Position numbers and translations under genes: made by a program | In this document: positions 45,208-56,167 of the stretch, piece by piece | How the letters are laid out: every line of letters starts with the position of its first letter | How positions within the stretch are numbered: position 1 is the stretch's first letter | Assembly: GCA_964019415.1 (NCBI GenBank) | Contig: OZ025877.1 | Coordinates: forward strand, 5,549,742-5,613,741 | Length of the DNA: 64,000 bases | DNA from: Ianthella basta | Lineage: Eukaryota; Porifera; Demospongiae; Verongiida; Ianthellidae | Direction of reading: 5' to 3' | Notes under the pieces: model-generated | What the model was told of the DNA's origin: nothing | The model's database searches: none | The model's input: only the letters and a program-made list of their open reading frames with translations

Positions 45208-45667
45208 GTAAGCAATCAATGTCTCTTTGATCATGATTACTTGAAGTTTCTTGAGGCATTTGCTTTAAATCCCAATTGCTGCATTTGTTTTTTGGGACTG
45301 CCCGCAGAAGCCAATTTTTTGTTTTTAATCATACACAGAGTAGTTAATCTTGCAATTTGGCTGCAAGGTGTAGTTGATAACTAGCACATTCTTCCTTTGC
45401 ATCATTTTGTTATGACATCACCTTACATCACTACTCAATGCAGTGTATGCCGTATAAATTCTAAAATAGGCGCTGTCCCAATTAAAGCGCCCCCTAGGGG
45501 CACACTGTATTTTTCCATTCCAATTGTAAGCGCCCTTGGGCGTTGGAGTTAATTTCAGGTGGCGCCTAAACTAATGGAGTGGAAGTATGGTAGTTCACAC
45601 TTCCACTTACACATGTGCTGCTGCTGCTATGTGAGATGGCGACCCTGACAGACGTTTTTAAGCATCT

Positions 45668-47070
45668 GTGCCCAGAGGACTACATCATTGCTTCATTCTC
45701 AACCAGAGAACGTGGAACGGTGGGAAGAAGACAGTCAAGCGACCTGTGGGGAGACTGAGGAAGCTCCCATTGGAACTCAGCAATGGCCAGGCTCAGGCTG
45801 ACAAGTCAGAGAACATCCAGGTGGCACCTGTAGTTGCTGATGATGAGGATCCCATGAGTGCCAAGGCCATTCGATGCCAGTACACCGCGAAACAAAAGCA
45901 GCGTGTTGTCCTTTACGCTAGGCACCATGGAATTTGTCCCGCCGAAAGGAAGTCCGGCATTCTGTGAAAGAATATCCAGCGGTGGTTAAAGAACTTTCGT
46001 GATGATGGCTTCAAACAGAGTATTGCTAAACGAGAACCCAAGAAACAGCGAATTGTGAGAGGCAGACAGAAAGCTGACCGGAAGTTGAGCTATCCAAAGG
46101 AGACTGATGACAAGATATTGGTGTGGGTACTTTGTATGCGAGAAAGTCACCTCACATTGTCAACCCAGATGATCTGTGACAAAGCACTTGCGTTGATCAA
46201 GCAACACAGCCCCACCTTCAAGGCCTCTGAAGGCTGGGTAAGGAAAATCATTCGCTGTCACAGCCTTGTCCTTCGAGCCATACTGTAGAGAAGAAGGGAG
46301 TGAAGGAGGTCAGGGTGAAATTTACCAGATCAGGAAAGAGACATGTGACAATCGTTTTGGCTTGTCTCACATCAGGCAAGACACTGGCACCCATGATTAT
46401 TTTCAAGGGTAAGTTCATACTGTACACCAACTGCTACAATTGCTAACTCATCACTGGTAGTCTCTAAACTTCACAGGAAGAACACCACGTGTCGTCAAGA
46501 GACTGAAAGCTCCCCCAGGCTTTATCCGGGCATTCCAGAAGATCTCCTGGATGACAGCTAATCTGATGCGCCAGTGGGTGAAGGAGATCTGGCTGAAGCA
46601 CACAAAGAAGCAGAGACGTCTTCTAACGCTGGATCACTTTAAAGGCCATTTTGACGCTGAGGTATGAGGTACATATGCAGTTAATAGTCTCGCTGCAACA
46701 TGATAATTCTTATACTTTTCTGTATACGTTCAGGTGAAAGAAGACATGCAAGGAGGTAACACTGTGTCTGTTGTTATCCCAGCTGGATGCACGTCAGTTG
46801 TCCAGCCACTAGATGTGTTGCTGAACAATCCTTTCAAACGTTGTGTCCATGCTGAGTGGCTGGCTTTTATGGAGAAGTCAGTGATGGAGCTGGAGAAGCA
46901 GCAAGAAGAATAGGAAGAAATGAGTGATGACCCAATTGAAAGCTGTCATGAAGATAGCTCAAAGATCCAGCAGCTTCTTTGCAAAAAACCAAGCCTATTC
47001 ATAGACTGGGCGGCATCAGCTTGGAGCAAGATTGAACAACACCCAGACATGGTGGCAAAGTCCTTCTAGT
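45668..47070 (+). pseudogene. pogo-type (CENP-B/Tigger-like) transposase relic
   Basis: A helix-turn-helix of the Psq type (YTAKQKQRVVLYARHHGICP...IQRWLKNF), a Tc5/CENP-B HTH (YPKETDDKILVWVLCMRESH...GWVRKIIRCHS), then part of DDE_1: GKRHVTIVLACLTSGKTLAP, LLTLDHFKGHFD (second catalytic Asp) and VQPLDVLLNNPFK (third Asp). The stretch that should hold the first Asp (NMDETP type) is missing between RCHSLVLR and GVKEVRVK. Two short GT-AG introns fit (46409-46476 and 46662-46733). Stops in SGIL*KN and QQEE*EEM add to the decay. The acidic C-terminal tail resumes after the inner insertion, around 48909-49041. Confidence 0.75.
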
Positions 47071-47114
47071 TACAGGGATTGCTTCAGACTTGGACAGGAG
47101 TGAGGATGACATTA

Positions 47115-48907
47115 CCATAGACTACGTTTTAATTGTAGGGTTAAATGATTGCGGTACGTACTTTCAAGACCAATTGCGAGTTCGAAGATTGCGTTTTGTA
47201 TTCAAATTCATAGTTATTATGACCACTATGACAATGAAACAGTTACAATGCTACATGCTACAGTCAAGTAATCACAACACATCAACAGCAGTATCAGTCA
47301 GAGTCATCTGAGGCAAATGGATCTTCTGCAACTGGTTCTGGTTCAGCTGCTTTGACAACTTCTTCAGCAATCCCCGTCTTTCTGAATTCACTTACAATCA
47401 CACCAGGATCTCTACGAAATCGGTCATAAAGAGCTGTAAGCGACTGAACGATAGCCTCCTTCATGATCAGCATTCCCATGTTCACATTCACTGCACTCTC
47501 ATCCATGTTATTACCAAGCTGTTTTTCCACCTCTCCAGCATACCACTGCCAAAACCTTTCTCGCAGGAAGTCCTTAGCTGACTTATTTATGCTCACATCC
47601 AGGGGCTGTAGACGGTCAGTGGTTCCAGCAGGAATCATGACAACTGTTACTCCGTTCTCCAGCTTCTCCATGACAGGTGTAGTGGTCTGTCCAGTAAAGT
47701 TGTCCATCAAAACCAGAGCTTTCTGGGATGGCTTGCCCATGGCTTCACGTACACGGCTGATGTAAGAAAAAAATTATGTTGCCAAAAAAACGCAGGCAAG
47801 TCTCCTCATTTGCCCAGTGGTTTGGGGAATGGAACACGTCGAAACCATCTGTGAAGCTGTGCTTAAGGTGAGAACGAGCAGTTTTACCCTGGTACAGGAC
47901 CTGCATCGGCAGAAAAGTACCATCAAGACATGCAGCAAACGTAGCTGTAATCTGGCGTTTATCATTCAATCCAGCTACTTCTACTCGTTTGCTTCCTTGG
48001 GGGTCCATGGTCCAGTCAGAAGCTGGAACTAGCTTCACACCAGTTTGATCCAATTTATTACAAGGCTGCCAGGTATTGATTGAACTCGAACCATTCTGGT
48101 GATCTTCTCGAGGAAATCTACCTTGCCTCTTTCAAACTCCTCACCAGTCAGAATTGGGTTGTATTTTGTTCCAGCTTTACGTTTTGTGTAGCCCATCCTT
48201 TTCAGCAATGACATAGCCCAATCCTTTGTAATATGTATATGACCACCATATTACTTCTATCAAATGTTCGAACAATTCCTTCACCACCAGCCATGACAAT
48301 ACTAGAACCGACAGGAGTACTTGCTTCCTCTATGCCTGCACATAAGTTTTGACTTACTCATCAAGCTCCTCTCCCAGTAAAACCTTCCGTCCATGTTTAG
48401 CTGCAGGCAGCCGTTCAGTATTGTGCTTTTCCCTCCAATCAAGATTGATTTCTGTGAGATATTTCTTCTTAAAAAGCCTTTCTGTACTTTCACCCACACG
48501 ATGTGTTTCATGAAACTTTTTAACAGCGGCATTGTTCCCATTCTCTGCGGCATACTTCCCTATTTGAGCTCTATCTTCGGCAGTGAAAGTGGTCAGGTAT
48601 TTTTTCTTCTCAGCAGCGCTCTCTTTCTTCAGTGCACCAGAAACAGATTTGTTCGCCTCATCGTTAACATGACAAGGAAGACCCGTTTCTTCTGGTGTTG
48701 GAAGACTGTTGACAGCAGACGAACGCTTCAGATACTGAAGGAGACTCATTCCTGTCACGTCGCCACGTGCGTAATACCGTAACTTATGTATATTATGGTA
48801 TACGTATCTCTGTTGCACAGAGATCATTGCGATTCTAAAAAGTGGATTGAAATCGAAACTCGCAATTCACATTTAATAACCACTCGCAATTAAGACTCAG
48901 TCTATGG
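47115..48907 (-). mobile_element. pogo-like element nested in the first
   Basis: Starts CCATAGACT and ends AGTCTATGG, bordered by TA on both sides (47113-47114, 48908-48909). Subterminal motifs with CAATTGCGAGTT lie near each end. It sits in the acidic-tail coding region of the outer transposase: SEDDITIDY before it and KLDNSHDVDVDLSSSDLSTD after it. It is younger than the outer element by nesting. Confidence 0.85.
47294..48827 (-). pseudogene. DDE_1 transposase of the inner pogo element
   Basis: Three open parts: an N-terminal region with YLTTFTAEDRAQIGKYAAEN, a Psq-type HTH (48354-48827); MDQTGVKLVPASDWTMDPQG ... FLPMQVLYQGKTARSHLKHS (47745-48053); and KALVLMDNFTGQTTTPVMEK ... TTDRLQPLDVSINKSAKDFL, ending EDPFASDDSD (47294-47740). 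The three catalytic Asp positions (DQTG, LMDN, QPLD) are all present. The parts are separated by stops and frame changes around 48060-48350 and near 47745, so the copy is broken. Confidence 0.82.
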
Positions 48908-49329
48908 TATCAGGAATGCTGAGGTCCAGGAAGAGATTAGTACCAAACTGGACAATTCCCATGATGTGGACGTCGACCTTTCCAGTAGTGACTTATCCAC
49001 TGATGATGAAGCCAGTGATGATGAAGCCAGTGACAATGATTAGTGTCTTCTGTATGTATTAGTGTGACATTGAATTGTTTCTCCATTTTTGTTATATCTG
49101 ACTGCTTAACTATTCTCATCATCTTTTCTTTGTATCTTTACCTCAGTATACTTGTACATGCTTTGCTGGATTGCACTACACTGGGCACTATCTATATGGG
49201 TGCACTCTTAGATCTATGGTGCACTTTTTATATTGAATTGAACTGTGTTGCTGACATTAATTATCAAAGAGGAAAGAAAGATAAATGGAAAGTACAACAA
49301 CATGGACATAAAATTAAAGTTTACCTTGC

Positions 49330-49660
49330 CCTGTACTGGTACTTCTGAGTATTACAGAGTTTTATCTTGTCCAAGATCTTCTTAGAATGTCTGAATGTTA
49401 GCTCACACGGTATTTTCATCCCACTGCAAGGTTCCAGGGTTTTGCACCTCCTGCTTTGACAACGCCAGTAATGGAGCCCCCGTGGTGAATGAACAGGCAG
49501 CACTCCTTGGATATTTCCTTTGGCAAGTGCCCGACTACTGTACTTGTCGTGAGGGTTGCGTCTCTGATGCTTCGTCTTAAAAGTTGTCCTCCAGAAGTGG
49601 ATTCCACATGTCTTTGTAGACATGATAGCCTCTCACCATACACAGCACCTTCCACTTGTC
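49330..49660 (-). pseudogene. HIRAN-like ORF of the outer pogo-like element
   Basis: The minus strand reads YHVYKDMWNPLLEDNF, then in shifted frames RRNPHDKY, TVVGHLPKEISKECCLFIHH, GGSITGVVKA and GMKIPCELTFRHSKK. NPHDKY and VGHLPKEIS are the two best-kept HIRAN signatures, and the order agrees with the ORF at 31271-31826. At least two frame changes break it. It lies between the transposase tail and the right terminal repeat, convergent with the transposase, i.e. it is cargo of this element. Confidence 0.6.
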
Positions 49661-49853
49661 TCCAGAGCCCGCAATTTAAACAAATTTCAAAGTGCATGCG
49701 CAACAGTGCTATTCCGCTCTAATTACATGCGCTAGGCGCCATTCCAATTGGAGCACCCCTTGGCCATTGCATAATTTTATTTGTTCTAAGAAGAAGCGCC
49801 TGTCAGTGGTGGAATTATCTTTAAGGGGTGCCTATATTAGAATTTATACGGTA

Positions 49854-50934
49854 GTGTACAAGTAGAGTCACTTTTTCTCCACTTTTGTGTTTCGACTTGA
49901 ACAAAACCTTATACCAGCGCTTTGAAACATGAAGAACACATTTGTTTGAGGAGATCATCCTTATGAAATGTGCAAACTAGCAGTATCAGCGCTGCTGGTA
50001 CTCAGCTAGTTCTGCCAGAAGAGAGCTTAGTCTCTCAACACTGTTCTCTTTGTGAGACACTCTTTCAAAGAATCTGTGTTCTTCACCATCTGTACCTGAA
50101 GAACATGTCATTGGCTGCATGACTGATTGCAGCCACTCCATGCTCATTGCACCAGACTAGCCTCCATGCCGATCTTCCACTGCCCAGGACAAACTTTGAG
50201 AAGAAGGCCTTCAGAAATTGTGGTGCCACCATGTGGAATTCCTTGCCATCTCAGGCATGAATTGTATTTATTATTTCTGCTTTTTATCCCTCTGTCTCTC
50301 CTATTCTAGTGACCTGACAATATTATTGAAGCTGAATGGTAGCACCTTTCCCTACCTATTTGCCATGGTGGTCTTAGTCTCACAATACCATCCTAAGCAT
50401 CTTCTCTTGAGCACCTGTCCTCCAGCAAAGTGACTACTTTCCACTGATTTGCCCACTTCTTGACTGCAGCTTTTTTGTCCTGACTCCAAAATTGTCACAA
50501 TTTGTAAGACATTTTCTTTCCCTCCTCATACAAATTTGTGATCCATTCCTTCTGATAATTATACAGATGATTTGTCATGTCTAGATCAAGTTGTAGTACC
50601 ATTTGTTCATTAAAATGGATTTGACTGAACTGACAAATTGACCATTGTATATGTACTTTAACATGGGAAAGTAACTTAATGAGCACGGTACATACACTGT
50701 TTACATGAGTATTCATGACTTATGCATTGAGGTGATTTGGTGGAATGTGTAATTGGAGCAAAATGGAATCTGCCTTCTTGTATTGCAAAAAACCTATTAT
50801 GTAATTGTGTTAGGCCACATTCGACTTGACTGCTGTGCCACAGCTGAGAAGCTAGGTGATTTACCTGCCTTTGCTTTTAACTGTGATGTCTTCTGGTGAT
50901 ATTTTATAATTGCTTATTTCATGTATGTATGTAG
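49854..50934. other. Intron sequence, no gene seen
   Basis: Between the pogo-like element and exon 11. Nothing recognised. Confidence 0.4.
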
Positions 50935-51035
50935 CTTGTCTAATTGAATTATATCAAGAAGTTTTGGAAATTGAAAGAGGAGTGCTAGGAAAGCATCCAG
51001 ACACCGTTGAAAAGTCTTTGAAGAAATTCCTGAAG
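50935..51035 (+). CDS. Host gene, exon 11
   Basis: Acceptor GTATGTATGTAG. Two bases complete the Ala codon split with exon 10; then CLIELYQEVLEIERGVLGKH and PDTVEKSLKKFLK. The donor would be GTCACT, a poor site. The frame stays open to exon 12, and the 75-bp gap is a multiple of three, so either a short intron or retained coding sequence is possible. Confidence 0.6.
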
Positions 51036-51110
51036 GTCACTGTGCATGCTTTATACTCAACTGTGCTTGCTTTTGAGTTCACCATGATTTTGACTGCTTT
51101 CATTTTGAAG

Positions 51111-51206
51111 GGTGGTTTTTTGAACCAGTATGAACGTCAGAAGATGCTTGCAGAGCACATGGCGCAGGAAAACTTGCTTCACCCCCACAGGCTGTCCCCC
51201 TTGCTG
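51111..51206 (+). CDS. Host gene, exon 12
   Basis: Acceptor TTTTGAAG, donor GTTAGT. It is 96 bp, phase 0, reading GGFLNQYERQKMLAEHMAQE, then NLLHPHRLSPLL. See exon 11 for the doubt about the intron between them. Confidence 0.6.
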
Positions 51207-51539
51207 GTTAGTCTGTGTATAATAGTGACCTCTGTGTGTATTTCTGTTTCAGGGTTTTGTTGTCAATCTATATAAAGGTGACCTTCTGCATGCTCTTTGT
51301 ATTAACTTGATGTGTCAGTTAATTATGTTGACAAATAGACTACTTACATTCAAGGGTTGGAGAAGTTCTCATCAGAGAGTGCGATATTTCTCTCTATGTA
51401 GGGATGGTACAGGGTGTTTCAAATTCACAATACATAGGTGTAGGAACGAAATTGGGAAAAGCACTGAAAACCACCAAAACAAGTCTAGTTAGGTTTAAAT
51501 ACAAACCATTCTTACACTAAACTGACCTGGAAGGCAAGT

Positions 51540-52165
51540 GAACATGGTTTGGCAGCAAGAAGATGGCACTCGAAAACATTCATTTTGTCTTCATAGTCTT
51601 CTTCATATTCTTCATATTCTTCTTCGCCAGCTGTAACTGACTAACAAAATTAGCTGTCGAACTAATTCCAAGAAAACCTACTGCAATCTACTGAACTGTA
51701 TTCTTTTGTAGGTTAGAACTGTCTCAAGCAAGCGTCACTCAGTTCGGTTACCAGGTCTCTCTGGAGACGTTGTTACGTGCAATTAAAGACACCATTTTAC
51801 AATGACATTGATGACTGACAGTTTTCCACCCACTGTTCATTTAGTGTCTTTTCAATAGCCTTGCAAGACTGTTAGATGTCCGTTTGAAGGTGCATATGAG
51901 ACAAGCTTTGGTCAAAGTTAGCTTGCGCGTCATTTCGAAAGACATATGTGGTCATGCATATTCTGCCATTTTTATTTAAAATTAGACATAATAAAAATTA
52001 TCTACAAAAATAGTAAGGATGTAGTGATGGCATAAAAGGATAGAAACCAGTAAAGACTGTTACGCAGTGGAGCATTAACCATGGTCTATCTCATGCAGAA
52101 TGTTGCACCTTATAGTCCGTCATCCTTGAATATAGAGACGACAGTTAATCCTCTTCCTCCTCCTC
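51540..52165. repeat. Long interspersed repeat, copy 2
   Basis: Same order as 21180-21890: TCTTCATATTC-rich part, AATTAGC..TCGAACTAATTCCAAG, AGCCTTGCAAGACTGTTAGA, then the first arm (ACAGTCTAAC...GTGGAGCATTAACCATGGT). The second arm is replaced by a (CTC)n run at about 52150-52173, after which the 52178 repeat begins. Confidence 0.7.
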
Positions 52166-52177
52166 CTCCTCCAAGCC

Positions 52178-52262
52178 CTGAAGAAGACCAGAGCATCTGG
52201 TCGAAACGTTGACAAAGTTCAAACGCTGTTGTGATCAAGCTGGTAATTGGAGAACCAACCCT
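52178..52262 (+). repeat. Hammerhead-like arm of the 771-949 family
   Basis: CTGAAGA (52178-52184), one extra A, the 7-bp stem GACCAGA / TCTGGTC with loop GCA (52186-52202), then GAAAC. The outer part TAATTGGAGAACCAACCCTC matches the family. Single arm, no palindrome. Confidence 0.6.
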
Positions 52263-53560
52263 CTTTTTCATTTAAAAATTGTCAGTTTGTGAATTTTATG
52301 ATAATCTGTTTACAATGTGATTTACAGGTAGCCTGATTTGATTTAATAGAGGCTCATAGCTGCTATGTTCAATGGATCATGAAAATAATGAGCAGTACTG
52401 CAGCTTTAATAAACGATGGGGGAGCAGGACGTTTCAACCCGCGGGTCTTTGTCAACTGCTTACAGTGTGAGAAATGTATAGTGAGCGACTGGCTTAAATA
52501 CAAGAATAGATGACAGTAGGTGACAGGTGTTAATGCTTGAACATAAGGTGTTAAAGTGCCACTGAAGCGAAATTTTCTATTTCATTTTTAAGTAGTACAA
52601 ACCTTCCTAAGACAAACTGCCTATCCTGTATGTTGACGTAAATGGCTCATTCTTACCGTTTTCGACGATTTACGCTTGCTGCCCAGCACCAAAAACTGGC
52701 GACCATTCTTGCGCAATAATCGTGACGTCAAATAACGTCATTGGGTTTGCAAATGGAAAGTTTTTACATTGCCAAGATATGGCTGAAACGTTGTCAAGCA
52801 CACAGGGTAGTTATACCTGGAAACCACTAACATGGCCGCTAAATTTGCACCTTTTTGAAACATTATATTTTCGCTCTCTGAATGACTCCACGAAAAACGA
52901 ATGGCAGGTGAAGGAAGTATGATCTTAGCTTTGTCAGAAAAGTCAATCAGCGCAACGGAAAAAGCTTGGATAAAGATGCTTGAAGGTGTTGAAAATGGCA
53001 TACTCACCAACGTTCAGAGCAAAACCGGCATATCTAGACGACGCCTGAAACACACGTAGTTGCGCTGGTTAGGTGTAGGGAATGTAAAGCTTCAGAATCG
53101 ACTGAGAACTGAGGATATACGTGTCTGTTTGCAGAGAATATAAAGAAAAACACCTTCTTGGTAGTAATTTAGCCACAATTCGCACGTTCGAATGCAATTT
53201 TCTCGAAAAGGGACTACAGTACACTTCTGTTCTCAGTCGAATATGAAGGTATATTTACTACTAAACACGATGATGTGCAGCACACTCACCAAGAAGGGGC
53301 TCTTAAGTATGCCGTTTTTTATACAAAATTTCCTGAACAACAAACAGGCCATTGTGATGACGTCAACAAACGTCACTTACGTATTCGAATAGCAATGTGT
53401 TAAAGGGAAGTTAGGACGCTGCTCGTCAACTGAAGTGCAGCAGATTGAGGACAGTAACCGTTCTTGTTGTCAGGCTCACAGAACTGGAAGAGTATGATTT
53501 AGTGAAGGTACGTTGGGGCGCACCTATGTGTGCCACATTGCACGCTGCGTAAGTCATCGC
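52263..53560. other. No recognisable gene
   Basis: No conserved coding. Short motifs near 52420-52460 (GGACGTTTCAACCCGCGGGT) recall the end sequences of other GAAACGTC-type repeats but do not form a clear core. Confidence 0.35.
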
Positions 53561-53569
53561 ACAGCTTCA

Positions 53570-53830
53570 ATTCACGCATTGTCTCACTCCACGCGCTGCC
53601 TAACTCCACACACAACCTCAGTCCATGCGCTGTTTTAGTCCATGCGCTGTCTCACTCCACACACTGCCTCATTCCATACGCGACCTCACTCAACACACTG
53701 CCTCTCTCCACGTGCTGTCTCACCCTACGCGCTTCGTACGTACGTAGCTATTTTAACACAGTCTCATCCCACGCGCTGCTTCGCTCCACAAACGTTTTCT
53801 CATTCCACACGCTGTCTCGCTCCACACATA
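53570..53830. repeat. 17-bp minisatellite
   Basis: About ten degenerate units of the type CGCGCTGCCTAACTCCA / TGCGCTGTCTCACTCCA in a row (53570-53735), then a few more after an interruption (53759-53830). The open frames here come from the period. Confidence 0.8.
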
Positions 53831-53883
53831 CTCAGTACCAAATCGATTATTGCCGTAGACAAATACTGGAATACAGAGAATAA

Positions 53884-54090
53884 CTTGTGTGAGCACTGTA
53901 GCAAGTGCTTATCTGCTATGTAAGCACTCTAGCATAGGGCTAGTCTGTTGTGTGAGTACTTCGAAGTGTTGGTGTGTTGTATAAGCACTCTAGCTGAGTT
54001 TTGGTCTATTGTATAAGCACTCTAGTGGAGTGCTGGTCTGTTGTGTGAGCACTCTAGCTGAGTGCTGGTCTGTTGTGTAAGCTCTAGCTT
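53884..54090. repeat. 32-bp minisatellite
   Basis: About five units, each with GTGAGCACTCTAGCTGAGTG followed by CTGGTCTGTTGT, increasingly regular to the right. It directly follows the 17-bp array. Confidence 0.8.
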
Positions 54091-54217
54091 AGTGATGTCA
54101 TTTGTGACATCACTAAGTTTCTCCCTCCGAAACTGTTAATGAAAGGAATTTAGCGGTTATCCACACCTTTCACCTAAAGTACAGGTTTCCTGGTATAACT
54201 ACCCTGTGCACGGTTGA

Positions 54218-54625
54218 AGGTATTGCGTAGCCGGTGGGCTGAATAAAGTTAGCTGCAAGAACACCAGCTATACCCCTAATATTTCAATGCACCGCTTCCC
54301 AAAAGATGCACGTTTACGGAGACTGTGGACTCAATTCGTCCGGCGTCATAGGGCTAACTTCGAACAATCGGAATACTCTGCTCTCTGTTTCGCACATTTC
54401 GAGCTGACTTGCTTCCAGCACAAGCTATCTTTGGGAGATGAAGCAGCCGATAAAACGCCCTGTACCCTTCTGAAGCAGGGATCCGTGCTAAACGTTGACA
54501 CAGTAGCTCCACCAACAGAAGATGAGCTATCTTATACGGATTGCATATTGGAGGGGAGAACAAAGACACACAAAGCATGTAAGACACAGTGGCAGCCTCT
54601 CCCAAATGTAATAATGACACTGTGA
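54218..54625 (+). CDS. THAP zinc-finger domain, partial
   Basis: Open frame reading CVAGGLNKVSCKNTSY, ISMHRFPKDARLRRLWTQFV, RRHRANFEQSEYSALCFAHF and ELTCFQ. This is a C2CH THAP DNA-binding domain (paired Cys, HRFPKD, Trp, C..H, F). It then runs on through an acidic tail to a stop. The start codon is not clear; the only ATG (54287) would delete the first Cys pair, so an upstream exon or decay is likely. THAP domains occur in host regulators and in P/Kolobok-type transposons; the context suggests a transposon relic. Confidence 0.7.
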   Translation, partial: RYCVAGGLNKVSCKNTSYTPNISMHRFPKDARLRRLWTQFVRRHRANFEQSEYSALCFAHFELTCFQHKLSLGDEAADKTPCTLLKQGSVLNVDTVAPPTEDELSYTDCILEGRTKTHKACKTQWQPLPNVIMTL

Positions 54626-54849
54626 TGTTATATACTATGATTAAAGCAATCCTTACGTTGAGGGCTCTGTTTTCATAATCAATCCTATATATGATTATGC
54701 ATGCAGGTTCTTGAAAAGGTATTGGATGCTCCATCCATTCTAGCTCTCTCCCAGCAGCAAGTGAAAGATGTGAAGAGCTAGAGGAGCAGCTTCAAATGTT
54801 ATTCTAACGCGCTGCTAAGGTTCGCGTTGTTGCAACGCCCACAAGTCAC

Positions 54850-55260
54850 CTAGAGGAAGATAGGGCACACCGCAGCTTCGTTATCTACATACACAAAGTC
54901 ACCGCGCCAATTTCGTCTGACAGAACACGAGCTGAACGACACAGGATAGGCAATGCACTTACTAGGAATTTGCAGCCATGGCTCTTTCGTATCTGCCCTG
55001 CAGGATTCCCGGAGAGGGCCCATCAGCGTCGAGTTTGTCTTTGTTTTCCGTGGTATTTCTTCCCCGGCCAATGGTTCGTCTTGATAGTGTCTAACGAGCC
55101 ACAAGTACTCGGCAGGATCTTCTTCAGACAACTCTCCATTGGAGGTAACAGAGGAAGAGGAGGAAACAACACTTTTTTCAGCCATAGAGCCCAGAATCCC
55201 ACGTTGCGCTATGTGCTTCAACATACTCTCTTCAGCGGTTTGTACACCCAGTAACGTCAC
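54850..55260 (-). CDS. Hypothetical ORF, 136 codons
   Basis: Open frame with MAEKSVVSSSSSVTSNGELS and EDPAEYLWLVRHYQDEPLAG, then a basic stretch. A likely internal start is MAEKS. I do not recognise the family. Its nearness to the THAP domain, in convergent orientation, may mean both belong to one decayed element. No splice sites were established. Confidence 0.3.
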   Translation of the reverse strand: MTLLGVQTAEESMLKHIAQRGILGSMAEKSVVSSSSSVTSNGELSEEDPAEYLWLVRHYQDEPLAGEEIPRKTKTNSTLMGPLRESCRADTKEPWLQIPSKCIAYPVSFSSCSVRRNWRGDFVYVDNEAAVCPIFL

Positions 55261-56096
55261 TAAACAAAGGCCTACGAAGTCGAAACGTTCTACAGTCTGT
55301 TGTGGTGAGTTATGCTATGTACCATTGGCCTCTAATTTTTGTCATGAACAGGAAGCGTTCTAAATATCCGTCAGAAATGCCTGCAACATGGCTGTGACGG
55401 CCAAGGAACAAAGCCTAGGAACAAAGCCAACAACGCTCGCTGTTGTCTTTGTCCTTCTGGCATTGTTCCGTTCGTCTATAAGCCTTCTCGACACTGTGTA
55501 CGTCATTCATTTTCCTGTTGGTGCGACAATGGAGCTAGTTCAGCGATCACGAATCATCTCCAGATCCTTCTTGTTCGGACGGTAGCCTCGCACTGCTGTT
55601 CGCACAGTCAACGTGAAAGTGGCCATTTCAGCAAGGAACGCCCATACTGAAATGCTCTCTAATGTTTCGCCTTCGCTCTAATGTTTCGTCTGAAAACTCT
55701 AAATATTCGTCACCTTCGATGGTCTTCTCCATTTCAGCTCTAATTGCCTCAAAAGACAACATTTTCGCTGCAATTAGGGTGACAAATTTTTAGAGCGGAT
55801 ACGGTACATACAAAGAATTGACAAAGAACATGTACGTAGCAACATTCATGCATAAACAGAGATACACATGCATATACAACCTAGTTGACTTAGTCTAATC
55901 AGGTTTGATTCTGACTATTTCAGGAGTTATTTCGACAGTGGTCCAAAAGTGACAGGAGCCACGATGTAGAATGCGGCCATTAATTTCATCCCTTCAGCTT
56001 TCCCTATTACCTTAACTTGAATTCTTTGTTTCACTATTCCCTTAGCTTGTTTTGAACATTCCAAATGTTATTTATAGTGCTAATCCTATTTTGCAG
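55261..56096. other. Intron sequence, no gene seen
   Basis: A small direct repeat GCTCTAATGTTTCG occurs twice near 55677-55690. Otherwise nothing recognised before exon 13. Confidence 0.4.
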
Positions 56097-56167
56097 ATGT
56101 ATTCTCTTATTCTTGGCATCAAAGATGAAGTTCAGGAGTATCGGAAGTTCCAGGATGTATTTATCAC
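56097..56167 (+). CDS. Host gene, exon 13
   Basis: Acceptor CCTATTTTGCAG, donor GTGAGT. It reads MYSLILGIKDEVQEYRKFQD, then VFI, and ends two bases into a Thr codon completed by exon 14 after 4.6 kb. Confidence 0.62.

Larger units (their letters stand above)
45450..49851. mobile_element. pogo-like element, decayed, with convergent HIRAN-like ORF
   Basis: Terminal inverted repeats of about 24 bp, CCGTATAAATTCTAAAATAG at the left and CCGTATAAATTCTAATATAG (inverted) at the right. Flanking dinucleotides are TG and TA, so one TA of the expected duplication has probably mutated. Subterminal CCATTCCAATTG occurs in both ends. Inside: a pogo/CENP-B-type transposase relic (+), a second pogo-like element at 47115-48907, and a HIRAN-like ORF (-). 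Without the insert it is about 2.6 kb. Confidence 0.8.
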
